Shown here in pieces: positions 51,501 through 59,762 of a stretch of 64,000 bases of DNA. The notes below the pieces were generated by a model that saw nothing but the letters and a program-made list of their open reading frames with translations, was not told the DNA's origin and ran no database searches. Where the stretch lies: contig NZ_JBHRSK010000007.1 of assembly GCF_042643245.1 (NCBI RefSeq), positions 62,001 through 126,000 on the forward strand. Reading direction: 5' to 3'. Position numbers and translations under genes: made by a program. Within the stretch, counting starts at the first letter, position 1. Each line of letters opens with the position of its first letter. The stretch is from Acidimangrovimonas pyrenivorans (GTDB lineage Bacteria; Pseudomonadota; Alphaproteobacteria; Rhodobacterales; Rhodobacteraceae).

Positions 51501-52262
51501 ATGCTCAAGACCCGCATCATCCCCTGCCTCGACGTGGCCGACGGCCGCGTGGTCAAGGGCGTGAATTTCGTCAACCTGATCGATGCCGGCGACCCGGTCG
51601 AGGCCGCGCGCGCCTATGACGCCGCCGGCGCCGACGAGCTGTGCTTTCTCGACATCCATGCCACGCATGAGAACCGCGGCACGATGTACGACCTGGTGAC
51701 GCGGACCGCCGAGCAGTGCTTCATGCCGCTGACCGTCGGCGGCGGGGTGCGGACGCAGGAGGACGTGCGGGCGCTCTTGCTGGCCGGGGCCGACAAGGTC
51801 AGCTTCAACTCCGCCGCCGTCGCCAACCCGGATGTCGTCGCCGAGGCCGCCGACCGTTTCGGCAGCCAGTGCATCGTCGCCGCGATCGACGCCAAGACGG
51901 TGGCACCGGGGCGCTGGGAGATCTTCACCCATGGCGGCCGCAAGCCGACCGGCATCGATGCGGTCGAGTTCGCCCGCACCGTCGCCGCCAAGGGCGCGGG
52001 GGAAATCCTGCTGACCTCGATGGATCGCGACGGCACCCGGGCGGGCTTCAACCTCGAACTGACCCGCGCCGTCGTCGACGCCGTGTCGATCCCGGTGATC
52101 GCGTCGGGGGGCGTCGGCAATCTCGACCACCTCGTCGAGGGCGTGACCATCGGCGGCGCCAGCGCCGTGCTGGCCGCCTCGATCTTCCATTTCGGCGATT
52201 ACACCATCCGCGAGGCCAAGGAATACATGGCCGCCGCCGGCATCCCCGTGAGGCTGACATGA
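51501..52262 (+). CDS. hisF: HisF, cyclase subunit of imidazole glycerol phosphate synthase
   Basis: 253 residues. Catalytic Asp in IIPCLDVADGRVVKG and Asp in LLTSMDRDGTRAGF, phosphate motifs TVGGGVRT and IASGGVGN. Works with HisH. Its stop overlaps the hisE start (ATGA). Confidence 0.98.
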   Translation: MLKTRIIPCLDVADGRVVKGVNFVNLIDAGDPVEAARAYDAAGADELCFLDIHATHENRGTMYDLVTRTAEQCFMPLTVGGGVRTQEDVRALLLAGADKVSFNSAAVANPDVVAEAADRFGSQCIVAAIDAKTVAPGRWEIFTHGGRKPTGIDAVEFARTVAAKGAGEILLTSMDRDGTRAGFNLELTRAVVDAVSIPVIASGGVGNLDHLVEGVTIGGASAVLAASIFHFGDYTIREAKEYMAAAGIPVRLT

Positions 52263-52573
52263 GCGACACCCTGACCCGCCTGGCCGCCACCGTCGCCGCC
52301 CGCAAGGGCGCCGATCCCGAGACCTCCTGGACCGCCAAGCTGCTGGCCAAGGGCCCCGAGAAGGCGGCCGAGAAATTCGGCGAGGAGGCGGTCGAGGCGA
52401 TCATCGAGGCGGTCAAGGGCGACAGGGCCCGGCTGACCGCCGAGGCGGCCGACGTGCTCTACCACCTGCTGGTGATGCTGACCGCGCGCGACGTGACGCT
52501 GGCGGACGTGCTGGCCGAGCTGGAGCGACGCGAGGGGACGTCCGGCATCGCCGAGAAGGCGGCGCGGAAGTAG
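52259..52573 (+). CDS. hisE: HisE, phosphoribosyl-ATP pyrophosphatase
   Basis: 104 residues, all-alpha NTP-PPase. WTAKLLAKGPEKAAEKFGEEAVEAIIE and EAADVLYHLLVML carry the E-x-x-E and D motifs for Mg2+. Stand-alone, without a fused HisI. Second step of histidine synthesis. Confidence 0.95.
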   Translation: MSDTLTRLAATVAARKGADPETSWTAKLLAKGPEKAAEKFGEEAVEAIIEAVKGDRARLTAEAADVLYHLLVMLTARDVTLADVLAELERREGTSGIAEKAARK

Positions 52574-52635
52574 CCGCTCCCCGGCCCCTCCGAGCCGCGC
52601 TGCAAAAAGCCGCAGCTGGAGGGCAATGAGCGGCC

Positions 52636-53337
52636 TTAGTCACCGTCCAAGATGCCGATGCCCCAGCAATCGTCGGTCGTCTCGCCGGCGTAGAAACCTT
52701 CGAAATAGGCGTCCGGCCGCGCCCTGGCCAGGCTCTCCCCGGTCTGGCAAACCAGGTAGTGGTCGTAGTCTATGTAATTCGCGACATAGAGCGAGCGGTC
52801 CTTGGCATACAATTCGCCGAACCCGACGATCCGGTCCCGGTCGAGGAACTCTGCGGTGGCTCGAGAGACCGGCAAGACCCCGAAGTGGTCGGCAAGGATG
52901 ACCTCCTCCTGCCCGAGCGCAGTCAGGAACTGGCCAAGCGACAGTTCGAACAGAGGCGAAGGCCTCCCCTCATCCGGCGGATAGATGCCGTTCTCGGCAC
53001 AGATGCGCAGCAGCTTCTCGGTGTCTTCGCGATTGGCATATTCCGGATCGATCCGCTTCGACCCGGTCAGGCGCAGTGCCCGGTTGACGTGGCGGGCGGA
53101 GGGAAAGCCACACAGCCCGGCGATTTCGGCCCAGGAGACACCGCAGTCCGGTCCGCGCTTCTTGGCGGCCTCCACCACCTCAGCCGGCACCCAGTCACCA
53201 TTGCGATAGGGCGGGAAGCCCGGCAGGCGCAGAAACGAGTTCAGCGCGACGAAGACCGAGGCGAAATCCTTTCCGAACCACTCCAGATAGCGGACGTCAT
53301 CGTCATCGGGATAGGAGAAGGGCAGCGTTTCCAACAT
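52636..53337 (-). CDS. Conserved hypothetical, possibly DUF2711-like
   Basis: 233 residues, acidic, with no signal or membrane segment. Features: FASVFVALNSFLRLPGFP, SWAEIAGLCGFPSARHVNRAL (a possible helix-turn-helix-like unit), ENGIYPPDEGRPSPLFE. The layout reminds me of DUF2711 proteins, which I cannot confirm. Codon use seems slightly less GC-biased than the his genes. It converges on hisE with a 62-bp gap and precedes no obvious partner. Confidence 0.6.
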   Translation of the reverse strand: MLETLPFSYPDDDDVRYLEWFGKDFASVFVALNSFLRLPGFPPYRNGDWVPAEVVEAAKKRGPDCGVSWAEIAGLCGFPSARHVNRALRLTGSKRIDPEYANREDTEKLLRICAENGIYPPDEGRPSPLFELSLGQFLTALGQEEVILADHFGVLPVSRATAEFLDRDRIVGFGELYAKDRSLYVANYIDYDHYLVCQTGESLARARPDAYFEGFYAGETTDDCWGIGILDGD

Positions 53338-53371
53338 GAGGCACCTTTACCCGGGACCGCCGGCAGGCCCC

Positions 53372-53842
53372 TCACAGTTTCGACGAGATGATCCCCGTCG
53401 CGAAGCCGCCCATCCGCAACTCGCCGAACAGGCGCTGGTACTCGATCTTGGGGCAGCGGTTCTCGATCACCGTCACCCCCCTGGCCTCGGCCATCGCCCG
53501 CGCCTCGGCGTTCTGGACCCCGATCTGCATCCACACCGTCTTCAGCCCCGGCAGCGCCTCCAGCGCCGTCTCGACGATCGGCGGCACCGCCTCGGAGCGG
53601 CGGAAGACGTCGAGCATGTCGACCCTCTCGTCGATCTCGGTCAGGTCGTGCCGCACCACCTGGCCGAACAGCCTTTCGCCGGCATGGCCCGGATTGATCG
53701 GGATCACCTTGTAGCCCTTGAGCGACAGGTAGCGGGCGACGTAATAGCTCGGCCGCACCGGGTTGAGCGATACCCCGACCACGGCGACTACCTTGGTCTC
53801 GGTCAGGATGCGGCGAAGCAGGGCGTCGGAATAGTCGGTCAT
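53372..53842 (-). CDS. CoA-binding (YccU-like) protein
   Basis: 156 residues from ATG 53842; the frame extends upstream through a terminator hairpin and is not coding there. Rossmann-type CoA_binding_2 domain: VVAVVGVSLNPVRPSYYVARYL, VIPINPGHAGERLFGQ, VWMQIGVQNAEARAMAEARG, VIENRCPKIEYQR. Family function is unclear; it binds CoA or a nucleotide in the cytoplasm. Confidence 0.88.
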   Translation of the reverse strand: MTDYSDALLRRILTETKVVAVVGVSLNPVRPSYYVARYLSLKGYKVIPINPGHAGERLFGQVVRHDLTEIDERVDMLDVFRRSEAVPPIVETALEALPGLKTVWMQIGVQNAEARAMAEARGVTVIENRCPKIEYQRLFGELRMGGFATGIISSKL

Positions 53843-53916
53843 GGCCGCGAGACTAGTGCGCGGCGGCGTCCGAGGGAACCGCTTTCCCCCTGTCCCGGCG
53901 CAGGAATCGCGGCAAG

Positions 53917-53947
53917 AAAAATGCGCCCGAGCCAAGGGCCGGGCGCA
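53917..53947 (-). terminator. Intrinsic terminator, minus strand
   Basis: TGCGCCCG and CGGGCGCA form an 8-bp stem; on the minus strand TTTTT follows. It probably ends the YHS-domain transcript before the CoA-binding gene. Confidence 0.75.
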
Positions 53948-54064
53948 AGTGCGGAACGAGGGACAGTGAAATGAAACGCGAATGTTCCGTACTCGCGCTT
54001 CTGTCATATTAGATAGGAACGAAGTTCCGCGTTTAAAGGGGCGTCGCGACGGTGTGACAGGGCG

Positions 54065-54529
54065 TCATCCCTGTGCCAGCAGGGCCGGCCAATGCTTGTC
54101 CGCGGCGACGATATAGTCGGCGACATCGCCATCCCATTCCTCGCGATCGGCGCGCGAGCTGAGCAGGTAGAGACGGCCGCCATGGATTTCCCAGATATCC
54201 GGGTTGCCATCGGCCAGCACGCCCTGCGCCATCGACATCGCGCAATAGCCGCCATAGCGCGGCGCGAAGGCATGCGGCGTCATCTCGAAACGTTCCATCG
54301 AGGCGATGCTGGTGAACAGCCACAGCGCGCCGTGCCATTTCAGCGCGTAGTCGCGGGCGCCCGGCTCGGGCTGGCCGTCGGCGAAATAGCTCACCGGGTC
54401 GCGCCCGTCCAGCGCCAGCCCCTCGGGCGCGCAGACCGACGGCGCGCGCGCCTCGGCGCGCGCCGGCAGCAGCCAGGGCAACGGCAGGGAGGCAGCGAGG
54501 ACAAGGGCGGAACGGCGGGTGACGAACAT
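54065..54529 (-). CDS. YHS-domain exported protein
   Basis: 154 residues. N-terminus MFVTRRSALVLAASLPLPWL is a Tat-like or Sec signal ending near AEA. YHS-type core: ALDGRDPVSYFADGQPEPG, YALKWHGALWLFTS, PRYGGYCAMSMAQG. YHS domains are linked to metal transport proteins; the Cys in GGYCA and the Cys in SVCAPEG could bind metal. Periplasmic; no partner gene adjacent. Confidence 0.85.
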   Translation of the reverse strand: MFVTRRSALVLAASLPLPWLLPARAEARAPSVCAPEGLALDGRDPVSYFADGQPEPGARDYALKWHGALWLFTSIASMERFEMTPHAFAPRYGGYCAMSMAQGVLADGNPDIWEIHGGRLYLLSSRADREEWDGDVADYIVAADKHWPALLAQG

Positions 54530-54910
54530 CGGTCGGGCTCGGATCAGGGAACAACCTTGCGGCAGCCCTCAAGATGCCCCATTGTCCCGGCCGAAAAAAG
54601 CGACCTAACCAAAGCGTGACCGGCCGTCAGCGGGGCGTCAGCGCGGTTCAGGATCAATCCAGGGCGCCCTCGACCGCATCCCGGGTCTCGCCCGGCGCCC
54701 GGCTCGGAGACGATTTCCGTTTGCGCTTCCGGGGGTTGGCCCTGGGTTTCGGGCCGGCCCGGCGGCCCCGTCCCGCCGCAGCGGCGGCCGTACCGGGCCT
54801 TGTTTCACCTCTTCGAGATGCGCGGGGCGCGGCGGCCAGCGGCGCCATGGAGCGGGGGCCGCAACAGGCGCGGCAGGCAATGTGACGACGGCGGGCAAAG
54901 GCCGCCGGGA
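54530..54910. other. Intergenic region without a supported gene
   Basis: 381 bases between the YHS gene start and the RlmB-type gene end. Frames here give only Arg/Pro/Ala-rich strings without start signals. A promoter for the YHS gene must lie near 54530-54600; the rest shows nothing I can name. Confidence 0.5.
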
Positions 54911-55690
54911 TCAGCCGTGGGTCGAGACCGCATAGAGGGCGACCGCCGCCGCGTTGGAGACGTTGAGCGAGCCGAAAGCGCCGGCGAAGGGGATTCGCAC
55001 CAGCTTGTCGCAGGTCGTGCGCGTCTTCTCGCGCAGCCCCGGTCCCTCGGCCCCCAGCACCAGCCCGATCGGCCGGTCGCCGACCTCTTCCAGCACTGCG
55101 CCCAGGGTCTGCTCGGCCTCGCCGGCCAGCCCCAGCAGCAGGTAGCCCATGTCCTGCAGCTTGCCCATCGCGTCGGCCAGATTCGTCACCCGCAGATAGG
55201 GCTGGCGCTCCAGCGCCCCGCTCGCCGTCTTGGCCAGCGCCCCGGTCTCGGGCGCCGAATGCCGCGCGGTGGCGATCACCGCCCGCGCCCCGAACACCTC
55301 GGCCGACCGCAGGATGGCGCCGACGTTATGCGGATCGCTGACCCGGTCGAGCAGCACCACCAGCGGCGCGCCCTCGCCCGCCGCGCAGCGGTCCTCGAGC
55401 CCGCCCCAATCGAGCGGCTTGACCTCGAGCGCGGCGCCCTGGTGGACCGAGCCGGGATCGATCGGCACGTCGAACTTGCGCGCATCGACGATTTCCGGGG
55501 TCATGGCGCTGGCGGCGATGGCCTCGGCCAGCTTGTCGGCGGCGTTCTTGGTCAGCACCAGCCGCAGCTTCTGCCGCGCCGGGTTGACCAGCGCATCGCG
55601 CACCGCATGCAGGCCGAACAGCCACACGGTCTCGGCCGCGGCGGCCCGCTTGTCGCGTTCCTTGGCGATTACCCAGCTCGGCTTTTTCAT
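54911..55690 (-). CDS. rlmB: TrmH/RlmB-family 23S rRNA 2'-O-methyltransferase
   Basis: 259 residues from ATG 55690. An N-terminal substrate-binding part (LFGLHAVRDALVNP) is followed by the SPOUT domain with motif 1 DPHNVGAILRSAEVFG, motif 2 IGLVLGAEGPGL and motif 3 IPFAGAFGSLNVSNAAAVALY. These match RlmB (Gm2251); other TrmH family targets cannot be excluded. It is divergent from tRNA-Tyr. Confidence 0.87.
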   Translation of the reverse strand: MKKPSWVIAKERDKRAAAAETVWLFGLHAVRDALVNPARQKLRLVLTKNAADKLAEAIAASAMTPEIVDARKFDVPIDPGSVHQGAALEVKPLDWGGLEDRCAAGEGAPLVVLLDRVSDPHNVGAILRSAEVFGARAVIATARHSAPETGALAKTASGALERQPYLRVTNLADAMGKLQDMGYLLLGLAGEAEQTLGAVLEEVGDRPIGLVLGAEGPGLREKTRTTCDKLVRIPFAGAFGSLNVSNAAAVALYAVSTHG

Positions 55691-55802
55691 GGTTTTGCGG
55701 CCCCTTGCGAATTGGCGCGGACCATGCGCGTTCCATCCGCCCATCGCAAGGGAATTTCCTGTTGACGCCCCGCGGGCAGAACGCTATCCACCCCCTCGCG
55801 TC

Positions 55803-55886
55803 GGGCGACGTGCTGCAAGGTGCGGCAGCGGACTGTAACTCCGCCGGGGAGACCCATGCCTGGTTCGATTCCAGGGTCGCCCACCA
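55803..55886 (+). tRNA. tRNA-Tyr (anticodon GTA), integration site
   Basis: 84 nt with CCA. Acceptor GGGCGAC/GTCGCCC, anticodon stem GCGGA/TCCGC around CTGTAAC, long variable arm as in class II tRNAs, T-loop GTTCGATTC. Its last 17 bases plus one are repeated at 59354, marking the insertion site of the downstream element. Confidence 0.96.
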
Positions 55887-55887
55887 T
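55870..55887 (+). repeat. attL: 18-bp direct repeat in tRNA-Tyr
   Basis: TCCAGGGTCGCCCACCAT, covering the T-arm end, acceptor 3' strand, CCA and one base. Identical to 59354-59371. Confidence 0.9.
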
Positions 55888-55936
55888 TACCCCTAAATTC
55901 AATGGCTTGGGCTGAAAATCGCGCAGGTGGGCCACA

Positions 55937-57559
55937 ATGGTGGAACACGCCATGCGCCTAGCAGCGTATCTCTGCACTTCGCGGCACGGCATCTACTACT
56001 TCCGCTTCCCCCTGCCAACGGAACGCGATCCGGCACGAAAACGCCGCCATCTAAAGGTGTCCTTGGGCACTCGGGACCCCAAAATCGCCACTCGGCTGGC
56101 ACGCCTATTGTCGGTGGCCGGCCATTCAATCCTCGATGAGCCAACACTTCGCTCCCTACAACATGATGAAATCCGCCAGCATCTTCGCGCCCATTTCGAT
56201 CAGTTGCTCCATGTGTATCGCGACAATGGAACCTCCGACGGCTGGTCTAGCGCACGCTTCAAGACTGCCCAAGAGAATGCAAGGCGTGACCCGGCAGGTT
56301 TCGCGACACCAGGCACGGACGCGCTCCTTCAAACGATCCGAGCAGCCTGTGACATCCCCCAAGAACAAGGAGACGCAGAACGACTCGTGCAAATAACCGA
56401 ATTGCTAACTGGATTACGGGACTACTTCATTCACTCCGCTGGACAGAAGGAGGATGGCAACGCGATTGCGACAACACAGGACTCTATGCCAAATCACTCG
56501 CCCATAATGGCATCAGTTCGACCGAGTTCATTCGGTCAAGTTACCTTCTCCTTGAAAGAGGTAGCCTCCCTCTACTTCGAAGAATTGAAGCGCACTGATG
56601 CGGTCGCAACTAAAACAGAGTCTGATAAGAGGGACGCCCTCGCACTTTTGTCAGAGATTACAGGGGACAAGCCGCTCACATACATGACCAAAGCAGACGC
56701 GCAGAAGGTCAAAGCCGTACTTTTCAAGTTGCCCAAGAACAGAAGAAGGAGCCCAAAAACCAGAGACCTTTCGTTGACTTCGATGCTTGATGTGAAAGGT
56801 GTCGAACGAATTTCAACCCGCACGACGAATGTATATATCGGGAACATGCAGAGCTTTTTCACATGGGCCGTGAACAACGGCTATGCTGAAAACAACATCT
56901 TTGCCGGTCTTCGGGTAAAGCGCGCCGCGAAGACAACGGAAGAGGGCCGGAAGGCATTTTCTGCCGAGGAACTACAGCTAATGTTTTCACACCTCACTAG
57001 TGACAACAGTGATCTAGTAAGGAAGACAGTGCATAAGTGGCCTACGCTTATTGCCATGTTCACAGGCATGCGCCTCAACGAAGTCGCCCAATTAGAAGTC
57101 CGTGATATCGAACTAAATGGCGATATCTGGTGCATAAATGTTACGGCTGACGGCACCAGTAAAAAACGCCTCAAGAACAGCGCATCGAAAAGGCGTGTCC
57201 CAGTACACGAAAGGCTGTTTGCTTGTGGCTTTCTTGACTTCCACTCAGAGCAAAAACCAAAAGGCCATCCACGATTATTCCCTGAACTTACCTACTCGGA
57301 TCATAACGGCTGCGGACGTAACATCGGCAGATGGTTCAATGAGAGATTCTTGCTGGAACTCGGGTTAGGCGGGAGGGGTTATGTATTCCATTGCTTGCGA
57401 CACACAATGATTACGAGACTAGCTCAGGCTGATGTTGAGGAACCCATGGTGAAGGCGCTGGCGGGACATAGCCAATCAGGTGTGACGCTTGGCACCTACT
57501 TCAAAGCGGGCTTTCTGCCAGCACAACTGCAAAACGCTATCAACAAGTTTTCCTTCTAG
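55937..57559 (+). CDS. int: Tyrosine recombinase (phage-type integrase)
   Basis: 540 residues. An N-terminal basic, beta-rich arm-binding segment (LAAYLCTSRHGIYYFRFPLP) resembles the DUF6538-type start of alphaproteobacterial integrases. A core-binding helical domain lies at about 200-320. The catalytic domain has Arg379 (TGMRLNEVAQL), His485 and Arg488 (HCLRHTMI), His511 (AGHSQSG) and nucleophile Tyr521 (LGTYFKAG), so it looks active. ATG 55937 is used; 55952 is also possible. Its position beside the tRNA-Tyr repeat shows it inserted the element. Confidence 0.95.
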   Translation: MVEHAMRLAAYLCTSRHGIYYFRFPLPTERDPARKRRHLKVSLGTRDPKIATRLARLLSVAGHSILDEPTLRSLQHDEIRQHLRAHFDQLLHVYRDNGTSDGWSSARFKTAQENARRDPAGFATPGTDALLQTIRAACDIPQEQGDAERLVQITELLTGLRDYFIHSAGQKEDGNAIATTQDSMPNHSPIMASVRPSSFGQVTFSLKEVASLYFEELKRTDAVATKTESDKRDALALLSEITGDKPLTYMTKADAQKVKAVLFKLPKNRRRSPKTRDLSLTSMLDVKGVERISTRTTNVYIGNMQSFFTWAVNNGYAENNIFAGLRVKRAAKTTEEGRKAFSAEELQLMFSHLTSDNSDLVRKTVHKWPTLIAMFTGMRLNEVAQLEVRDIELNGDIWCINVTADGTSKKRLKNSASKRRVPVHERLFACGFLDFHSEQKPKGHPRLFPELTYSDHNGCGRNIGRWFNERFLLELGLGGRGYVFHCLRHTMITRLAQADVEEPMVKALAGHSQSGVTLGTYFKAGFLPAQLQNAINKFSF

Positions 57560-57710
57560 AGAGCCCGAGCTGTGGGAACTATGTCTCTCTATAGCTACTT
57601 GGGTCGCGAAGTTTGCTGCCCACTAGAACCGCCCCCAGACACCATTGCATCCGCTCGCCTCCTGTGCACAAATAAGGACAAACTCAACCCAAGATTTTGC
57701 AAGGTGCGGC

Positions 57711-58184
57711 ATGACGGTAGAAACACAAAAGGACGAGTTTATCTATGTGCTTCTGCACGAAAAGGACAATTCAGTAATCCAACACACTGTAACCTCCAAA
57801 AAGCCGCAGAAGTCAGATATCGAGGGTTTTATCAACCACAAGAGCAAGAAAAAGTCAGAAGAAGTTAAAGCTGCACCCCCAGCAAAGTCCGAGACCTTCG
57901 TTGGAACCCTGAAGGCTTTCCAGTCGGTAATGACCACATACCGAAGAGCTATCGCGTTCACCATCAAGGTTTCTCCTTCCATATCCGCACTTATGGTCAC
58001 CAAGGAGATTTCCGAGTTTGCCGGTCAAAGAGGGCAAAAGATGTCTGACATCTCCACTGATGAATGCACGATATACAAGCTTCCGCAAGACTGTGCCGGT
58101 ACAATTTCAGAAAGGTACGACGCAGCCATGGCGGCAATCCAGGCGCGGAGCATCTTCCGGAAATCGCCGTCATTGGGCTGGTAA
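57711..58184 (+). CDS. N-terminal part of a split HEPN-family cargo gene
   Basis: 157 residues from ATG 57711, with AAGGTG upstream (the frame opens at 57645). Lys/Ser-rich to about residue 65, then TLKAFQSVMTTYRRAIAFTIKV and ERYDAAMAAIQA. From about 58146 the frame turns into unrelated sequence and stops, while the protein appears to continue in the -1 frame as EHLPEIAVIGLVSVYDAFL. Removing two bases from the GCGCGG at about 58143-58148 would restore one frame of about 490 codons. No slippery heptamer is seen at the junction, so a frameshift mutation is likelier than programmed shifting. Confidence 0.6.
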   Translation: MTVETQKDEFIYVLLHEKDNSVIQHTVTSKKPQKSDIEGFINHKSKKKSEEVKAAPPAKSETFVGTLKAFQSVMTTYRRAIAFTIKVSPSISALMVTKEISEFAGQRGQKMSDISTDECTIYKLPQDCAGTISERYDAAMAAIQARSIFRKSPSLGW

Positions 58185-59188
58185 GTGTTTATGATGCGTT
58201 CTTGTCGGACTTGCTACGCACTATCTTCAATCTCCACCCTGAAATAGTGTTCACCTCAGACAGAGAAATTAAGTTCTCTGATCTAATCACATATGAAAGT
58301 ATTGATGACGCAAGGAAAGAAATCATTGATGCAGAAATTGAATCCGTACTTCGAAAAAGCCACCATGAGCAATTCTTGTGGATGGAACGCAGGTTTAGTA
58401 TGAAACTTCGTGAGGGCATCGATGTCTGGCCCGAGTTCGTAGAGCTATGCGAACGTCGAAACCTCCTAACTCACACGGGCGGAGTGGTGTCCCAGCAGTA
58501 CCTGAAAGTTTGCGATCAGCATAAGTGTAATATAAATAAAAAGGTGGGAGATAAGCTAATTGTCGACCATGAGTATTTTGAAAAAGCCATTGAAACCATT
58601 GCTGAAATTGGAACAAAGTTGGGTCACGTCATGTGGCGCAAATTTTCACCGTCAGAACGGGAAACGGCAGACCACGATCTTAACGATCTAGGAATGCACT
58701 TGATCAAAGTTGGTGAATACAAAACTGCCGAAAGGATTCTTGAACTAGGCGTGGACTTCCCTTCACATCATTCCGACAGGGTTAAGAGAATGATGATCGT
58801 CAACTTGGCGAATGCCGCAAAGCTTGGCGGTGATTCTGAAAAAGCGGCCAGAATTATTGGCAAAGTAGATTGGTCTGCATCCTCACCAGACTTTCAAATC
58901 TGCGTTGCAGCTGTAGAGGGCAAAGTGGATTCGGTGTGCGAATTGATGCGCAACCTTGGAGCTAAAGGGGCAATTTCTGCATCCGACTTTCGTGATTGGC
59001 CAGTATTTCATAGCGTTAGAAACAAGCCTGAATTCTCCGCAACGTTTGAAGAGGTATTTGCAGAACCACTGCTCTTGAAGCAGACGATCAAGTCTGACCT
59101 TGACGATGGGAAAACCACCACTTTTGAAGGGGAAGCAGAAGCCGAGCGAACTTTGGACACTGGGGAGCCAGAGGGTACAATCCACTAA
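58064..59188 (+). CDS. HEPN-motif protein with helical-repeat C-terminus (split gene, 3' part)
   Basis: The frame opens at ATG 58064 (374 codons), but protein-like sequence starts only near residue 29 (EHLPEIAVIGLVSVYDAF), overlapping the upstream frame by 121 bp. It contains an R-x4-H motif, Arg132-N-L-L-T-His137 in ELCERRNLLTHTGG, as in HEPN ribonucleases. Helical TPR-like units follow (IKVGEYKTAERILELG, MMIVNLANAAKLGGDSEKAARII). The tail is acidic. HEPN RNases are common toxins and antiphage effectors. Function here is inferred from motif and location only. Confidence 0.65.
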   Translation: MHDIQASARLCRYNFRKVRRSHGGNPGAEHLPEIAVIGLVSVYDAFLSDLLRTIFNLHPEIVFTSDREIKFSDLITYESIDDARKEIIDAEIESVLRKSHHEQFLWMERRFSMKLREGIDVWPEFVELCERRNLLTHTGGVVSQQYLKVCDQHKCNINKKVGDKLIVDHEYFEKAIETIAEIGTKLGHVMWRKFSPSERETADHDLNDLGMHLIKVGEYKTAERILELGVDFPSHHSDRVKRMMIVNLANAAKLGGDSEKAARIIGKVDWSASSPDFQICVAAVEGKVDSVCELMRNLGAKGAISASDFRDWPVFHSVRNKPEFSATFEEVFAEPLLLKQTIKSDLDDGKTTTFEGEAEAERTLDTGEPEGTIH

Positions 59189-59353
59189 GGTGCAGGCACT
59201 CTCGCTTTTAGTGCGAGCCTCCCTTGGCGCGCGACCTGCTTCCCTATTCTTGTTGATTAGAAAGGCGTCGGGTGTCACAAAGGTGGGACAAATTGCAGCC
59301 TCCCCCACCAGTTGCTTGCTGCCAAGTCAATGACTTATCGGTTTGGTAGGCGA

Positions 59354-59371
59354 TCCAGGGTCGCCCACCAT
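59354..59371 (+). repeat. attR: 18-bp direct repeat
   Basis: TCCAGGGTCGCCCACCAT, identical to the 3' end of tRNA-Tyr plus one base. The upstream bases no longer form a tRNA. Marks the distal end of the element; GC-rich host DNA resumes just after. Confidence 0.9.
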
Positions 59372-59762
59372 CTCCCCCAAGCAATTCGGCAAGGCCGAGG
59401 CGAGAGCGGCCCGCGGCCCGGTCGAATGGGATCGCGGAGACAACGGGCAACTGACACAGTCTCCGGCGGCCTTTCGCTAGGAGCGAGGCCGGCAGGCTGT
59501 TGCCCCGGGACGGACTCGCGCTTCCCCGGACAGCCCTACGTCGCTCCCGGCAGGCACGGCTGGCTCTCCGCTATCGACCTGAACTGCCACCGCGCCTTCA
59601 TCCAGCCGCAACCGGCGCCGCTTCGGCGTTTGATCCGCATCCCAGCCCCGCACCGCTCTTGGCCGGAGCTTGGCTTGGCCCAGCGGGACGGGCTGAACGG
59701 CAGACGGGGAGCAGTGCCCTAAAACGCTCAAGACACGGCTGGCGAAAACGGGGCGCTTGCCC
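59372..59762. other. Non-coding stretch after the element
   Basis: 391 bases of host-like GC-rich DNA between attR and the opgH stop. No frame shows a start signal or a recognisable domain. It is what followed tRNA-Tyr before insertion. Confidence 0.5.

Larger units (their letters stand above)
55870..59371 (+). mobile_element. tRNA-Tyr-integrated mini element with integrase and HEPN cargo
   Basis: About 3.5 kb between two copies of an 18-bp repeat, the first being the tRNA-Tyr 3' end. It carries a tyrosine recombinase 50 bp from the tRNA and a single cargo locus. Base composition drops sharply inside: 58501-58560 has 20 G or C of 60, against roughly two thirds or more in neighbouring genes. 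No replication, packaging, conjugation or excisionase gene is visible, so it may depend on a helper or be degenerate. Confidence 0.88.

Noticed and set aside
57572..57868. 98-codon frame after the integrase
   Set aside because: It overlaps the better-supported cargo frame, has an unnatural composition and no ribosome-binding site.
58064..58184. Programmed -1 frameshift joining the two HEPN gene parts
   Set aside because: No X-XXY-YYZ heptamer in the zero frame near the junction, and a simple 2-bp change explains the break better.
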